Counted from the stretch's first letter, positions 12,527 through 24,835 are shown. The stretch: 59,450 nucleotides of DNA from Saccoglossus kowalevskii (GCF_000003605.2 NW_003119426.1:226183-285632); one strand, 5' to 3'. Notes: generated by a model not told the origin, from the sequence alone. Numbers and translations: made by a program.

Positions 12527-15500
12527 ATGCCTTGCTCGGCCATAGGTTGTTTTCGGGTGTCTTGCGCTGAATTCTTCAAGACATTATGGCGTTTTCGAAA
12601 AACGCTTATACTGATACTGACACCGATTGTGTTAGCCGTCATTCCCGTGAAATATCCCACCACGGTAAGTCACATTTCAAACTGTTCTGCTACAACGTCA
12701 CGTAATGGCTTTCTCTTAGTTAAAATACAGTGCAGTCTATCTTGTTTTGATATTATTATAGCAAACAACAACGTTCCATTGTTGGAGGGGATTCTGTTGT
12801 GACGAAACGTTAATATATGTAATGTTTATCTAAGTAAACGCTTCGCTTGGCACTTGGTTTAAGCTATGTGCCTGTTATTATTATTTCCCCGAATTGGTGT
12901 TTTTTCGTGGCTAACACAGCGCTTGTATTGCAGACTTCCGAACAGTTGAACCACTGCGTATTTTTTGAAAGAACGTAATTCTCGTGAACTTATTCAGCCA
13001 ACTCATAATGCTGTTGTCCGCATAAAGACGAACCACTCGCGGTTCAAGGAGACGCACACTTGTTTGCAATTCACTGTGTATAAGGTAGAAAACTGGCGGA
13101 AAATAAACATAGAGGCGAGGCCGATGTGACATCCATCATAGGTCTACTTTTGTGAAGTTTGAAAACATTTTTATTTTCAACCTTGAATGAAAACCGATGT
13201 TCATATTTATTCCAGATGGTTTTTAAATTTGAAAGATCAGAGGTCAGGTCGAAGTCAGTTTTCCAGTCGTTCACATCTCCACTAAAGTTGACATTTAATC
13301 CAATTGTTATGTTGTATACACTTCACTCCTTATAAATAAGAACGACTAAACGTTTAATATACAACGCGCATGCTCTGTCTATATTTTTCATTAATGGCCT
13401 CGATCCTAATTTATTATGCGCATATATAATTACAGCCTACTTGTTAGGGAGAGCAGTAATCGGTATGGGACATTTTGCGACCGGAATTTATTTTACTCTT
13501 GCCTAGCAAAATTCTGACCGCAAAAACGTTAAAACTCGTATCACTAATAATCGCTTATATAACGTCATCTGTATTTCCCATCAATATCTCCCAGGAAAAG
13601 TGCCTACGCCCACAGAAGGCAGTTGGTAAATGCAATAGTACGCATAACTCGTTCACCATATCAATATTAGTTTTAGTTGTGGTGTCAATGGCTCTTGAAA
13701 AACTGTAATTCCGATACTTGATATTTTAATGAGGTTGTTGTCATCAAATGTAATTGATTTGGATACTGCGCATGATCAAGAGTGCTTAATCTACAACGTC
13801 AACGCCAATCACTGCGGAGTTGTGTGTCACGTGATATATGTGTTCGAATACGTCGTAACTATCGGCGTCGTACTTGTTCGTGGATGGTGGATGGATAAAC
13901 CCCCAAGAATCAATTTGTGTTTGGGTAAATATGATCCGTTGACGAGACTTAAGTGTTATGATATCATAGCACAACTTATCACGCGCGCTTGAAACCCGCA
14001 AAAGACTTCATTCCGTGCATAAATGAAATAAACATGGACAAAATAATTCTATTTTGAAAAAATAAAGTGTTTTAATCGTTTATTCTATAATATTGAAAAT
14101 AACGTGAAAATAAAATTACTAGTATGAACAAATTATATTGTTTAATTTGATTATTGTGACGTCACGCTACGAAATTGAGAATCAAACTACTTCTTACGTC
14201 GTGCTAAAAAATGGAACTATTATTCGTGTTTATGAGTTCACTAGAACACTAAAGTAGTTGTTGTTGAGGTAAAAGTCGCTGAATACATAGCCATTTCCGC
14301 TGATAAAATTTCGTCTGAAATGACGGTACTTGCTACCACTTTTCACAGTCATTACATCTTCGTTGCGAAAACATGAGCTACGTTTCCCGTTTTATATCTA
14401 GGTAATCCACAATTTATGGTTTTTCTGAAACACCGCCACCTAAATACAAAAATGTAATTATACCAGTCATTTTTATGAATCAACCACCGTTACCGGGCCA
14501 GGTGAGTGATCTGATCAAAATGTAACTGGTCTTGGTCGTAAAATAACAAGTCATAAGAAATTACGATCGGCGGTAAAAGTACCCGACTGAGACCCACACA
14601 CCCAGCTGTTTGCATTCCGCTGACAAACCTATGTTTACATCCGCGACTAAGCTGTTCTCGTTAAAGCGACCTGTGATTACACCAAGCCGTTCATATTACA
14701 ACCAGTCAGCTATGTTTCACACAGACGTTGTAATATTAGTATGACCTCAAACATATTTTTTTCCACTCAAATTCCTATTCGGGTAACCACGACAACGTTG
14801 TATGTATGCCATTTATACATCAACGTATCCTCGACTATATCAGACATGACAGTGTGAGAACTGTAACATTGTCAAGTTCAATAGACACGTTGTATGTGTC
14901 AAGATCACGAAGACGTCACCGGTCACTGTTGACAGATATAATCGCACATACATAAAACACGAAGTTTGTTAATTTCTATCATTTTCATTAAATGTTGCAA
15001 ACATGCAATTAATAGTCTAGTTGTCATTCAAACATAATCGTCAGTTTATCTGTTAATACATAGACCAATGGTTATATGCGGTTGTTGTTTTCAAATTTAT
15101 AGAAACTTTCATGTTGTCTAATTATACAACAAGGAGAAGAGTAGATCGCCGAAAGTGGATATAAGATAGAATATAGTTATAAATTTTAGTTATAGATATT
15201 TAAAGGGTGTAGTAGTTGCACCGCGTCCTGTTCGATATCGAACCCGTACGACATACGCAGCGCGTGTGAGTTACGTAGACCACTTTCCCGGATGTAGCGA
15301 GACGTGGGTGCAGAAATAGTCTGCTTTGTCATGACGGGGAATACAAACATGTTTATTTGGTGATATTCGATAGAAAGGAATTTTATTTCCTGACGTCGAC
15401 TAGTACACCCAGAAATACATATCACGTATGCAAGTTTACTTTGCTCCACAAAACGGTATGCGTGCGCGTGCCCCGAACGCCGTATCTTCAACTTCCGGGA

Positions 15501-18500
15501 AAGTGGTCTATTGTTTATTTTCTCGAAATTCATACACGCGCTGTGCGGGGCCCAACACTTCTGAATGTGCGAAACACACAGTTATAGTATAAGTTTCTGG
15601 TATATGAAAAACATATATGCAAATTTACATCTGCAGTAATCCACAACTACTATAGTCGGGACAATAATATTCAGTCAATGTGGGTGCCATTAACATATCG
15701 CTTGCAAAACCTACGCATGCATAGTCTGTACACGTAATGGCTACCACAGACGATCTCAGTCATAGTCACTGTATGCTGTAAAAAACCGTTGTAGACAGGT
15801 CGATTTGCGTTCAACAATACGATAAATACTTTCCGTTTTCGTAATTTCGGCTGATTTTGACAAGAAAATTCTGAAATATATAATTCATAACGAAATGTAT
15901 TGCATATGCACACCAACGATAATTTTCATAATTACCGATTACACAAGAATATTACAGAAAAAAAGATATTGTTTTAATATTCTCTGTATTTTTGAATTTT
16001 ATTATTGTCTAGAATAGTAACTGAAAAGCTAAATGAATTTCAAACTATCTAGCGTGATCAGCAACTCATGTACGAACAATAACTTTATTAAACACTATTT
16101 TACTTGGTGTTTACTGTACTTTTCTTCATAAAAACGAAAGAATTTCAATGTCAAAAACTGGCTAAAAGTGTAGCGTTGTTCTCTGTTCATCGCATTTGAG
16201 TAGTTCTCACATGAGATTACTCGGCCAACGCAATAAAGTAACAATTCGTCCCAAATGTAACGATGTCTGATTTGTGACATCCGAGCGTTATATGTGAGAC
16301 GCTGAATTGTTCGAGTTACGGACATCGAGTTACGAACATTGAGTTACGAAAACATCGAGTTACAAAAATGTCCACGCCCACTTTTGCAAAACCACGCCCA
16401 AATTGTAACTCGATGTCAATTAACTATTAACAGAACTTCTAGTTACGGGAAGCATATATTTTTATTTTTGTTAAACGTCCACATTTAGTAACTCTAACTT
16501 TAAATAGATGAAATCATTTTCTCAATTTCTGACAACAGTAGATGTGATGCCATACTTTACCCGAAATCCTTTGCTGAAGAATCAAGATGGTGGACTACAT
16601 AAATTAATGAAAAGTTAAATATCCAGATAATGAAAAATGATATGAAAAAGCTGTAAATTGTATGTTCTTACCTTTGGCGGCTCTTTTATCTGAGAGTATT
16701 ATGTTGTTAGACTTGACTTTTCCTTTAACCGAATTTCGAGTTACTGGCAACATGATTTTTTTGTTTTGTTTAACGTTTAAATTTAGTAACTAGAATTTTT
16801 ATTACCAGTTAACCGAACTTCGAATTACGGGGAATATACAACGTTTAACGAAACAGAATTGCTATGTTGTCCGTAACTCGAAGTTCAGTTAATGGAAAAG
16901 TTTGAGTTACTGAATGTAGACGTCCAACTAAAAAAATAGGTTGCTTGTAACTCGAAGTTCTGTTAACTGTTAATTGAACATCGAGTCACAATTTGGGGGT
17001 GGTTTCGGTTTGACCCGTATCAGCAGTGCTAATAACATAACAGCGAAGACGATGTGTGTCGCCGCAAGGTCGTCATGACTTCCATCTGACCAAATGCCCT
17101 CGCGCTTTGTTCCTACCAGTTTAAAAGTTCATTTTTCATACATGTACTGTGGAGCAGAACACCGTCCATTGTGTCGATAGTTCTTATTATAGACTTTTGG
17201 CAGACACAGCATACCCATCTTTGTGTCGTGATAAACATACCCAATGTGTGTGTGCATGTAGAGAGNNNNNNNNNNNNNNNNNNNNNNNNNNNNNNNNNNN
17301 NNNNNNNNNNNNNNNNNNNNNNNNNNNNNNNNNNNNNNNNNNNNNNNNNNNNNNNNNNNNNNNNNNNNNNNNNNNNNNNNNNNNNNNNNNNNNNNNNNNN
17401 NNNNNNNNNNNNNNNNNNNNNNNNNNNNNNNNNNNNNNNNNNNNNNNNNNNNNNNNNNNNNNNNNNNNNGGAATACATCATGGAAATGCCTAAATCAAAA
17501 AAGTTTAGAACAAATTTAGCAAACTTCTTCGTGTGTGGGTCAAAACCTGGGGGCAGTCATGTTTTTTTTTATTATTATTAGAGGACGCTTACGCGTTTAA
17601 TCGTACCATATTGTAATTCGCGTTTCCTATTATGGTAGGATGAAAATACCAAGTGCAATACCGCAAAATTGCGGCACGCTGTAACTTATGGTACTACGGT
17701 GACAGATGCATAATAATGGCATTTATTGGGCTTGGGAAAAAAAAAATATTTTCATTCAAAAACATGAACATTTTGTTCGTGGAAGTACTACGGTGACAGA
17801 TGCATAATAATGGCATTTATTGGGCTTGGGAAAAAAATTTATTTTCATTCAAAAACATGAACGTTTTGTTCGTGGAAGTATAAAAGCCAATATTTGATTT
17901 TCAATAAAAAAATTGTCATTTGTTACGTCGTGTTATGAAATGAAATCGTATAGCTGGTAAAAGATGGAGGTTTGTAGCCCATTCAGTAAAGTGGTCAGTA
18001 AGTAGATACATTAACACGGTTCTCGGTCATGGGAGAACGATTTTGCTCTGAAAAATGTCATATTTTCTGTGAACGGGGACAGTTTGCAATGGATTCACAC
18101 AGTGAACGGTAATAAACAGTTTTCTAAGAACGTGAACGAGAGTTTAATGTGTAATGTTTGTCCTGGAAATCTAAAGCCCGGGCCCGCATGCAATTATGTA
18201 AACAACTGGTTTCAACCATGTGCACATGGAGTATATTTTTTCATAAAACTGGAGTAGGTAACGTTTGCCTTTCCTATTTATCGATATGATCCTAATACAA
18301 GTTTGGTTAAAGTATAACACTAATATGGCTGATGTTATATTTCATTTCAGGAGGCTTACTGTGCCTATGCTATATTAATAATGGCCGTGTACTGGGTGAC
18401 TGAGGTAATACCATTGGCGGTGACCGCCCTTCTACCCATGGTTCTATTTCCGACACTAGGAGTGATGGACTCCAAGCAAACGTGTTCAAACTACCTGAAG

Positions 18501-21500
18501 GACACCAACATGTTGTTTGTCAGCGGTCTCATCGTAGCCACAGCTGTAGAGAAATGGAACCTACATCGCAGGATAGCGCTGCGAGTGTTGTTGTTGGTGG
18601 GAACAAAACCAGCTTGGTAAGAGCTGCAATGCGGCTTGATGATTTCCTGGACGTGTTCACTCGTCCGGGATCGATGTACTGCATTCTGTGACTTCCGAGA
18701 CCTACCTGGAATATAATATTATGTTCACAAACGTTATACATTATTATGCGCACTCCATTATTTTAAATTTACCAACATCTATTGTGTGTATTGAGGAAAT
18801 AACCTCACATATCTCAGTCATGTTCGACGCAATTAATGCACATACAGATATCCACATTTACAGATCGGTTATGTTTATATTCTAGAGTATTTAGCATTAT
18901 GTTATCGTGTTTATATTATTAAGCTTAACGCTCCACGAGACAAATCGAATAGTTTGAGTATTAGTGTCCACACTGAGTGATTTATCAGGAAATGAACATG
19001 TTGCTACATGTACTATGTTATCCTGAAATGAATTTGTTTCGTTTTAGGTTGATGTTTGGATTCATGACAACTACGGCGTTTTTGTCGATGTGGATGAGTA
19101 ACACGGCCACTGCCGCTATGATGATACCCATAGCACATGCCGTTATCGTTGAACTGATAGAGAAGAAAAGAGAGGTAAACGATGGAATCGTTTTGATACC
19201 ACACGAGGTCGCACCTTCCAGACTAAAACCGAAGTTGTAATAACACCAAACGTCCTTGATGCCAACATACCTCATTTCTGTCACATTTTCTTGTTTATTT
19301 GCACATTTATTCCACTGCTGCGTTCTTATACATAACTGACCCTGACACAACATATACAGTGACGCTATAATGAAAATCGACAATGTGTATATTGCCATGG
19401 GAATAACATTATAGCTTCGTCCTGTTTTTTGTTTGTTTTGTTTTCCTGCTAATTCATGTTCGCCACATTTTTGTACCATTTGTTTTCAGTTTGACAAAAT
19501 ATCGAAGATAAAGGCATCGACAGACCGGTTTACAAGAGACGACAAGCCTGAAAACGATGGTCTACAGGAAAAGGAGAAGATAACAACATTCGAAGAAATC
19601 GAACTTGAAGAAAGTTTATCCAATGCGTATGATTAATTCTAATTTATTCAAAGCGGGAAGGTCGTCACCTGCGCACACAACACAAGCTAAAAACGCAAAG
19701 GCTCGTGGGTAGACGCTTGTTTGTAAACAATGACACGCTTTGGCCATCTGGCGCATGCGCAGGTGACGACTCCACGCTTTAATGTGATCGTTTCACAAAT
19801 TTAGTTTATAAGATATCCACACTTAGCGCATCGAATAATATTTTTATTTAAATTAATTATCATGTGGTAAAAGCTGTGTGTAAATTTCTAGACAAACTAA
19901 ACAGGGCGGTGTTGACCAGGCGAATAATATAGAAATTGGAGATTTAAAAGACAATGATGCCATGACTAAAGAAGAGAAGAATTTTGCTAAAGGAATTACT
20001 CTGTGCATAGCGTACTCTGCTAACATTGGTGGCACAGGCACTCTGACGGGGACGCCACCTAATTTGGTACTCAGTGGACAACTTGAAAGGTAAGCCGCCG
20101 GTTTGTGTATGGTCACCGGTATCGCAGTGGTGGTTGAATCGGATGAATACTCAGTATGTCCCTTTGTATATATTCTACCTGGGAATGATCAACCCCTACC
20201 CTGGATGAATCTACCACAACCTCAAAAAAGAGACCAAAATCACTGGACGAGATCCGTCATTTTAGACCATTCATTTACACATCAGTACCGTAACCTGGAG
20301 AAGTTGCGGAGGTGTGTCGGCATCGCATCCCCACCCTTTTCCACATATCAAAAATGCGAAAACGGATATCCTTTTGCAATTTTCTGAAAAAAAATGGTTC
20401 TTTTTTTGGCACGAGTGATGAACATTCATGAAGGATTTTAACAATTTGGCTTGAACGATTTTTGTTATTGATATTTATAGTTTCAGCATGAATTCTAAAT
20501 TTGTTTACCACTTTCCCGAAACTTTGGCTCAAAAAAGCGAACCCATCTGACGGTTCATAGGACGTCTCACTGTGACGTAATTTGTCTAATTTTTGACCAG
20601 CAAGCATTCGAATGTCTGATAATAAATGTCTCTCGCCGATCTGAACACTAACTCAATTTCTACTGTGACAAAGTTATACATGAGTTGATTTATTAACAGG
20701 GACGCATACACATATACTTAAAATAAGAACAGCGAACAATGCCGTTAATTTATCTTGGGGCGCGAACGACTGGTTCTTCCCCCTGTATGCATTGTCCTTC
20801 CCAAAGTTCCTTGCGGTTAGATCACGGAAAGTATATATATATTCTCAGCACATGGCCAACAGCCCTAGACCAATCGGAGTCGCAATAAAGTGTGGTTCTA
20901 TTTCACCATGAATTCACTTAGATCACGGCTGAAAAACGCAAGAAAACACAAGTTTGATTGTTGTCAAAATGTCATCATTTGAATGGCTAATACGAAATTC
21001 AATCTTTTTTCGGGCTAATTGGCCAGTGCTAAGTCGGTTTGATGATCTAACCTATACGTAGAACTATGCCTGGGAGATTGCCCTGCATGTTTACATTGAG
21101 TTCACAAAACCGCGCGATTCGGGCGATGTGCGCGCGTGTGCAAAACATAAACAGGCGCGATGTCCGAATAGTATCCTATTTACAGCTTTCCAATGGAAGT
21201 ACTCCACTCTCGGGCATCGGTGCTTCTTGTTTGTATATTACCGAACCTGATTTGCACTGTGATAGCTCAATAAATCGCCATAATGATATTGTGATAGTAG
21301 AATTGATGTACATAGTAGTCCTGTCATGTAGTCTCAGACATAGATTATGATTGGATTGTGCGACAAATTGTTCTACTACCGGTAGTATTTCAGTCAGAAT
21401 AGAATCGGTGATATTCCGAAAAGAAAAGAAATAAATTATTGCCAAACTAAAGGCAAAATGTATTTATTACTTGGAACTGCATGTAGTGGAATACATGTAT

Positions 21501-24500
21501 TGATATGAACGCAAGATATACGATGACGTCATTAGTAAATGTTTACCAATTTCTTGTTATATTTTGTAGTCTTTACGGACCGGAAGCTGTGATTGACTTC
21601 GGTTCCTGGTTTATCTACGCATTTCCTGTCATGATAGTATGTCTCCTCATAGCATGGCTCTGGTTGCAGTTTCTGTACTTCGATCTATTGTGAGTTTCCC
21701 AGTTTCACCGCATGCTGGCGCTGTTAAGTTAGTGAGCCAGTGTATTTAATATAACATCATGATGAAGTTAGAAAAAAGGGATGTGTTGTAGTGGGTGATT
21801 TAGAACTCGCCATTATTTTAATTAAGTCATATACACATCTATAAACAATTGAATCATGCGATATACTGGTACTCGGCTCCTTTTTTAGCGAGCATAAGTA
21901 TGAGGGCGCTTTTCATAACAGATTGTAACCACATTACTTTTGCATTACTGCAATCACACATTACGTTTCACACCCCATTCCACACGTTATCAACTTTTCT
22001 GCATTGATCACAGAGGCACTATTGTAGGCTGGTTCTCGCAGTGCATTCGTGGAAATTGTGGAAAATGCTGCGAAGATTCGTGTTCGTGTTGTTGTAGACG
22101 CAAGGGTACTGAGAAGGAACACGACCCTGTCAGTGGCGTGATTCGAAAACAATACAATTGTTTGGGACCTATGACGTAAGTGAAATGCACATCTTAATTG
22201 TATATTTAGGGCCATTCATATTTCTGGTGATAACGCTTCTATCATATCTATCAAAAATACACGTAAACCGGGCGTTTACTACCCATGAGCCTTTGCGTTT
22301 CTAGCATGTGTCGTTATCGTAGCCTGGGACTCAATTCCGGTCCGCGCGCAGGTGACACCCCTTCTGCTTTAACTCGCGTACCAGTTTACGTCATAACGAT
22401 GGTATTAATTTAATTTTACTGAATTTACAGATGGGCGGAGAAGGCTGTACTCGGACACTTCACTCTACTAGCCTTACTGTGGTTGGCAAGAGACCCCAAA
22501 TTCGCACCTGGATGGGTAACCGCGTTCATACCGGGGTAAATACATTCACTTTCAACATTTAGAGTTTCTTTATGAAAGCCAAAATGGATAAAAATAGTAA
22601 GTTCCAAAAATTTTGCCAAAGTTTAATACGTTATTTAGTAGTGCAACAATTGTGGTTATCCATTATGAGCCTTCACCTCAGTCCACTTAACGACATATGC
22701 TGTAGCATTTTGAATTTTGTTATTACCCGGTACAAATCAAGGTTTTTGGGGAAATAAAATGAAAAAATGCCAAAAATGGTCATTTTTAGAACAATTTTCA
22801 CAGGAATTCATATAAACACATTTTCTGAAAGGTAGTTCAAGGCACTTGGACTGATTGCCATGTGTTTCCCTTGTCACACAGTTATGTTACAGACTCCACG
22901 GCCGGTGTATTCATCGCTGTACTGTTATTCTGTTTCCCCTCACGTCCTCCCAACTTTGGATGTTTGCGTCACAAGAACGGTAAGTTAGAATAATTACTGT
23001 GAGCATTAATATATATAATAATACGATATAACATCGTATTAAAAATTGTGTTAGCGTTAAATTGTATAAGCTGTGGGCTTATCGATTCATGCTTATTTAT
23101 ATGCGAGTATGAACAGCTTGGTCATACAAACTTTGGATTTAAAGGACGGTGGTCGGCGCGCCACGTCCCTGTTCGACATGGGATTCATAGCGACGTAAAA
23201 TACGTTAGAACATGCGCTGCACGACTACCATCGCCTCTTTAATGATGATGTACACGTTTGATCCGGGAAATGATCTCTATCAGATTAGAATCCCAGTTTC
23301 TTACTACCGATATTGCATTTTTTTCAGACGATTCGCTGCCAGCTCCAAAGCAGGCGTTATTGGACTGGCATACAGTGAATACAAAGCTACCGTGGGATGT
23401 TGTGATTCTACTGGGAGGTGGTTTCGCACTGGCTGATGCTTGCAAGGTGTGAATTATTATAACATTACCTTTAATTTAATTTTAAACTTTAATTTGGAGG
23501 AGAGGGTCTTGATATTCAAGTGACTGAGACCCTACAGTCAGTCACCAGGCATCTCATTTGATCAGCACTGTATTCACTCTCTTTGCTACGTGTGTTTGCA
23601 GGTATCGGGGCTATCCGTGTGGATCGGTAAACAACTTGTCGTGTTAGCCAATATACCACCTGTTGCCATGGTGTTTGTGATCACCACCCTCATCGCCGCC
23701 TTCACCGAAGTCACTAGCAACACGTCTACGGCGTCAATATTCCTGCCGATTCTAGGCGAACTGGTAAGACTCAACCGTTTAGTTAGCATGTCATGTCATT
23801 TCAAGTGGCGTAACCAAATCACAAAAGTGTGTGTTTTGTTTTCTCCATTTACAGGGTGTTAGCCTTGGAATCCATCCGTATTATTTCATGATTCCAGCAA
23901 CTATAGCCTGCTCATATGCATTCATGTTGCCAGTAGCAACCCCACCAAACGCCATAGTATTTGCTTATGGGACCATTACTATAATGGATATGGTGAGTCA
24001 TGAGTTACATCACACGAGTGAATTCCTTTTTTTAGAACACTGTCGCGCCCTTTAGTGACGACGACTCGCTTTTATGACTTGACTGGACGTAAGTGACGTC
24101 GTTCACACCGTAAATACACAACTAACATTTTTATAGATTTGCTGTATGCTAAATGACAATTATCTGAAAAACCAAACAGTTACCAATTTTAACGGCTTTT
24201 CTCGCTCCTAAAGACGACTTTCCCGGAAGTCGAAGATACGGCATTTTTGGGTGTAACGTGAACGTGCATGCGTGATATTGGGCTTCTGGGTGCACCAATC
24301 GATGTTACAAAAATTCCCTTTATCGATTATCAGCGAACTGACATGTTTGTATTTTCAGCTATGACAAAGCAGGAGTATTTTTGCACCCCAGTCTCGCCTA
24401 TCTACGTTACTTTACGTCACGTAATTGACACGTCGCTAGAGGGCGTGCCTTATTTCTGATGTCCATTCACTTACTAGTATGTCGGTATATGTGTTTGTCA

Positions 24501-24835
24501 TAATTGATTTAATCGTTGGTACATTGTATTCAAAACCTTGCTGTCTACAAATCGTATGTCATCCTACTGTAGTAATGTTTTGCCATAATGATAATTTTTT
24601 ACAGGTAACTGCCGGACTACTTATGAATATATTGTGTATTCTGGTCGTCAACCTGAGTATCAATACGAATGGTTATTACCAATTCGACCTCGGCACTTTA
24701 CCAGACTGGGCCAACAACACCGAGGTGATCACCCCAACGTCTTCACCCGTCAATTGCTCCGTATATTTGGCAGATTATCTTTCCCAGTTGGCTGGTGTGA
24801 CGACTGAGACTGGTTTCTTCAATACAACCATGTAA
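12527..24835 (+). CDS. SLC13: SLC13 family Na+/di-(tri)carboxylate cotransporter, copy 2 (13 exons)
   Basis: Tandem paralog of the upstream gene, same strand. Exons: 12527-12664, 18351-18616, 19048-19174, 19490-19626, 19892-20089, 21570-21689, 22014-22175, 22431-22535, 22882-22979, 23328-23446, 23602-23763, 23855-23992, 24605-24835. It encodes about 666 residues with the same phase series as copy 1. Exons 2, 3, 6-12 have identical lengths in both copies; exons 1, 4, 5 and 13 (N-terminus, cytosolic loop, tail) differ. First sodium motif is SNT (about 152-154); the second is SNT (529-531) where copy 1 has SNV. The ATPPNAIVF motif is intact. The C-terminal tail has NNT, NCS and NTT sequons. The exon 7 loop is very cysteine-rich. 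Intron 1 is 5.7 kb, against 1.1 kb in copy 1, and contains several repeats and an assembly gap. No frameshift or internal stop was found, so both copies look functional. Substrate cannot be read from sequence; dicarboxylates or citrate are inferred from the family. Confidence 0.95.
15278..15508. mobile_element. 231-bp TA-flanked MITE (intron 1, SLC13 copy 2)
   Basis: Inverted ends GACCACTTTCCCGG are flanked by TA on both sides, a target-site pattern seen with Tc1/mariner-like elements. The reverse complement is similar along its length to 24213-24400. Confidence 0.75.
16391..17003. mobile_element. About 610-bp element with ~100-bp inverted repeats and GAGTTAC motifs
   Basis: The left arm (16391 to about 16490) begins ACCACGCCCAAATTGTAACT and contains AACAGAACTTCTAGTTACGG and AAACGTCCACATTTAGTAAC. 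The right arm (about 16905-17003), reverse-complemented, gives the same succession with small changes. The motif (C)GAGTTAC recurs many times inside the element and just to its left (16310-16365). No coding capacity. Confidence 0.75.
17266..17469. other. Assembly gap (204 N)
   Basis: Unknown sequence in intron 1 of SLC13 copy 2. The right flank is a copy of a dispersed repeat also present at 31.1 and 56.4 kb, which probably caused the break. Open frames that run through the N are artefacts. Confidence 0.9.
17470..17712 (-). repeat. CATCTGTCAC repeat family, copy 1 (truncated by gap)
   Basis: Reverse-oriented copy of a dispersed repeat. It shares TTACAGCGTGCC, AATTTTGCGGTATT, a TAATAATAA run and GGTTTGACC with copies at 31051-31360 and 56385-56770. 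One end lies in the assembly gap. Confidence 0.7.
17691..17878. repeat. 94-bp tandem duplication, two units
   Basis: Two nearly identical 94-bp units begin GTACTACGGTGACAGATGCA at 17691 and 17785. They differ in an A-run length and a few bases. The end of the CATCTGTCAC repeat makes up the start of each unit. Confidence 0.85.
19647..19782. mobile_element. TTAA-type MITE, family I, copy c (intron 4, SLC13 copy 2)
   Basis: Starts TTCAAAGCGGGAAGGTCGTC and ends CAGGTGACGACTCCACGCTTTAA-like at 19782, with both inverted ends recognisable. It begins only 20 nt after the exon 4 donor, the same intron and orientation as copy a in SLC13 copy 1. Confidence 0.75.
22289..22372. mobile_element. TTAA-type MITE, family I, copy d (partial; intron 7, SLC13 copy 2)
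   Basis: It keeps CTTTGCGTTT, a GGGACTCAATTCCGG block and the end GCGCAGGTGACACC..CTGCTTTAA. The other inverted end is missing. Confidence 0.55.
23139..23242. mobile_element. TTAA-type MITE, family II, copy b (intron 9, SLC13 copy 2)
   Basis: Exactly bounded by TTAA at both ends; left end TTAAAGGACGGTGGTCGGCG, right end CGACTACCATCGCCTCTTTAA-like. About 104 bp. Confidence 0.65.
24045..24446. mobile_element. Composite MITE with GCGCCCT inverted ends (intron 12, SLC13 copy 2)
   Basis: The left end GCGCCCTTTAGTGACGACG is answered on the right by the reverse complement of ACGCCCTCTAGCGACG. The interior (24213-24400) is homologous to the TA-flanked element at 15278-15508, so one element may be nested in the other. 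Confidence 0.6.

Larger units (their letters stand above)
12665..18350. other. Intron 1 of SLC13 copy 2 (5.7 kb), repeat-filled
   Basis: No exon is supported between exon 1 and exon 2. It carries a TA-flanked short element (15278-15508), a long inverted repeat (16391-17003), an assembly gap (17266-17469), a dispersed repeat end (17470-17712) and a 94-bp tandem duplication. Open frames at 13475-13708 and 13729-13992 lack recognisable motifs and I treat them as chance. Confidence 0.6.

Noticed and set aside
13475-13992. Two open frames of 77 and 87 codons in intron 1 of SLC13 copy 2.
   Set aside because: No recognisable motif, no plausible splice sites linking them, and frames of this size occur by chance here.
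17113-17581. Open frames of 114-136 codons spanning the first gap.
   Set aside because: They consist mainly of N and only appear open because no stops can be called.
22563-22596. A 34-nt pseudo-exon in SLC13 copy 2 in the same intron as the copy 1 poison-exon candidate.
   Set aside because: The upstream intron would be only 27 nt, too short for normal splicing, and the sequence is unrelated to the copy 1 candidate.
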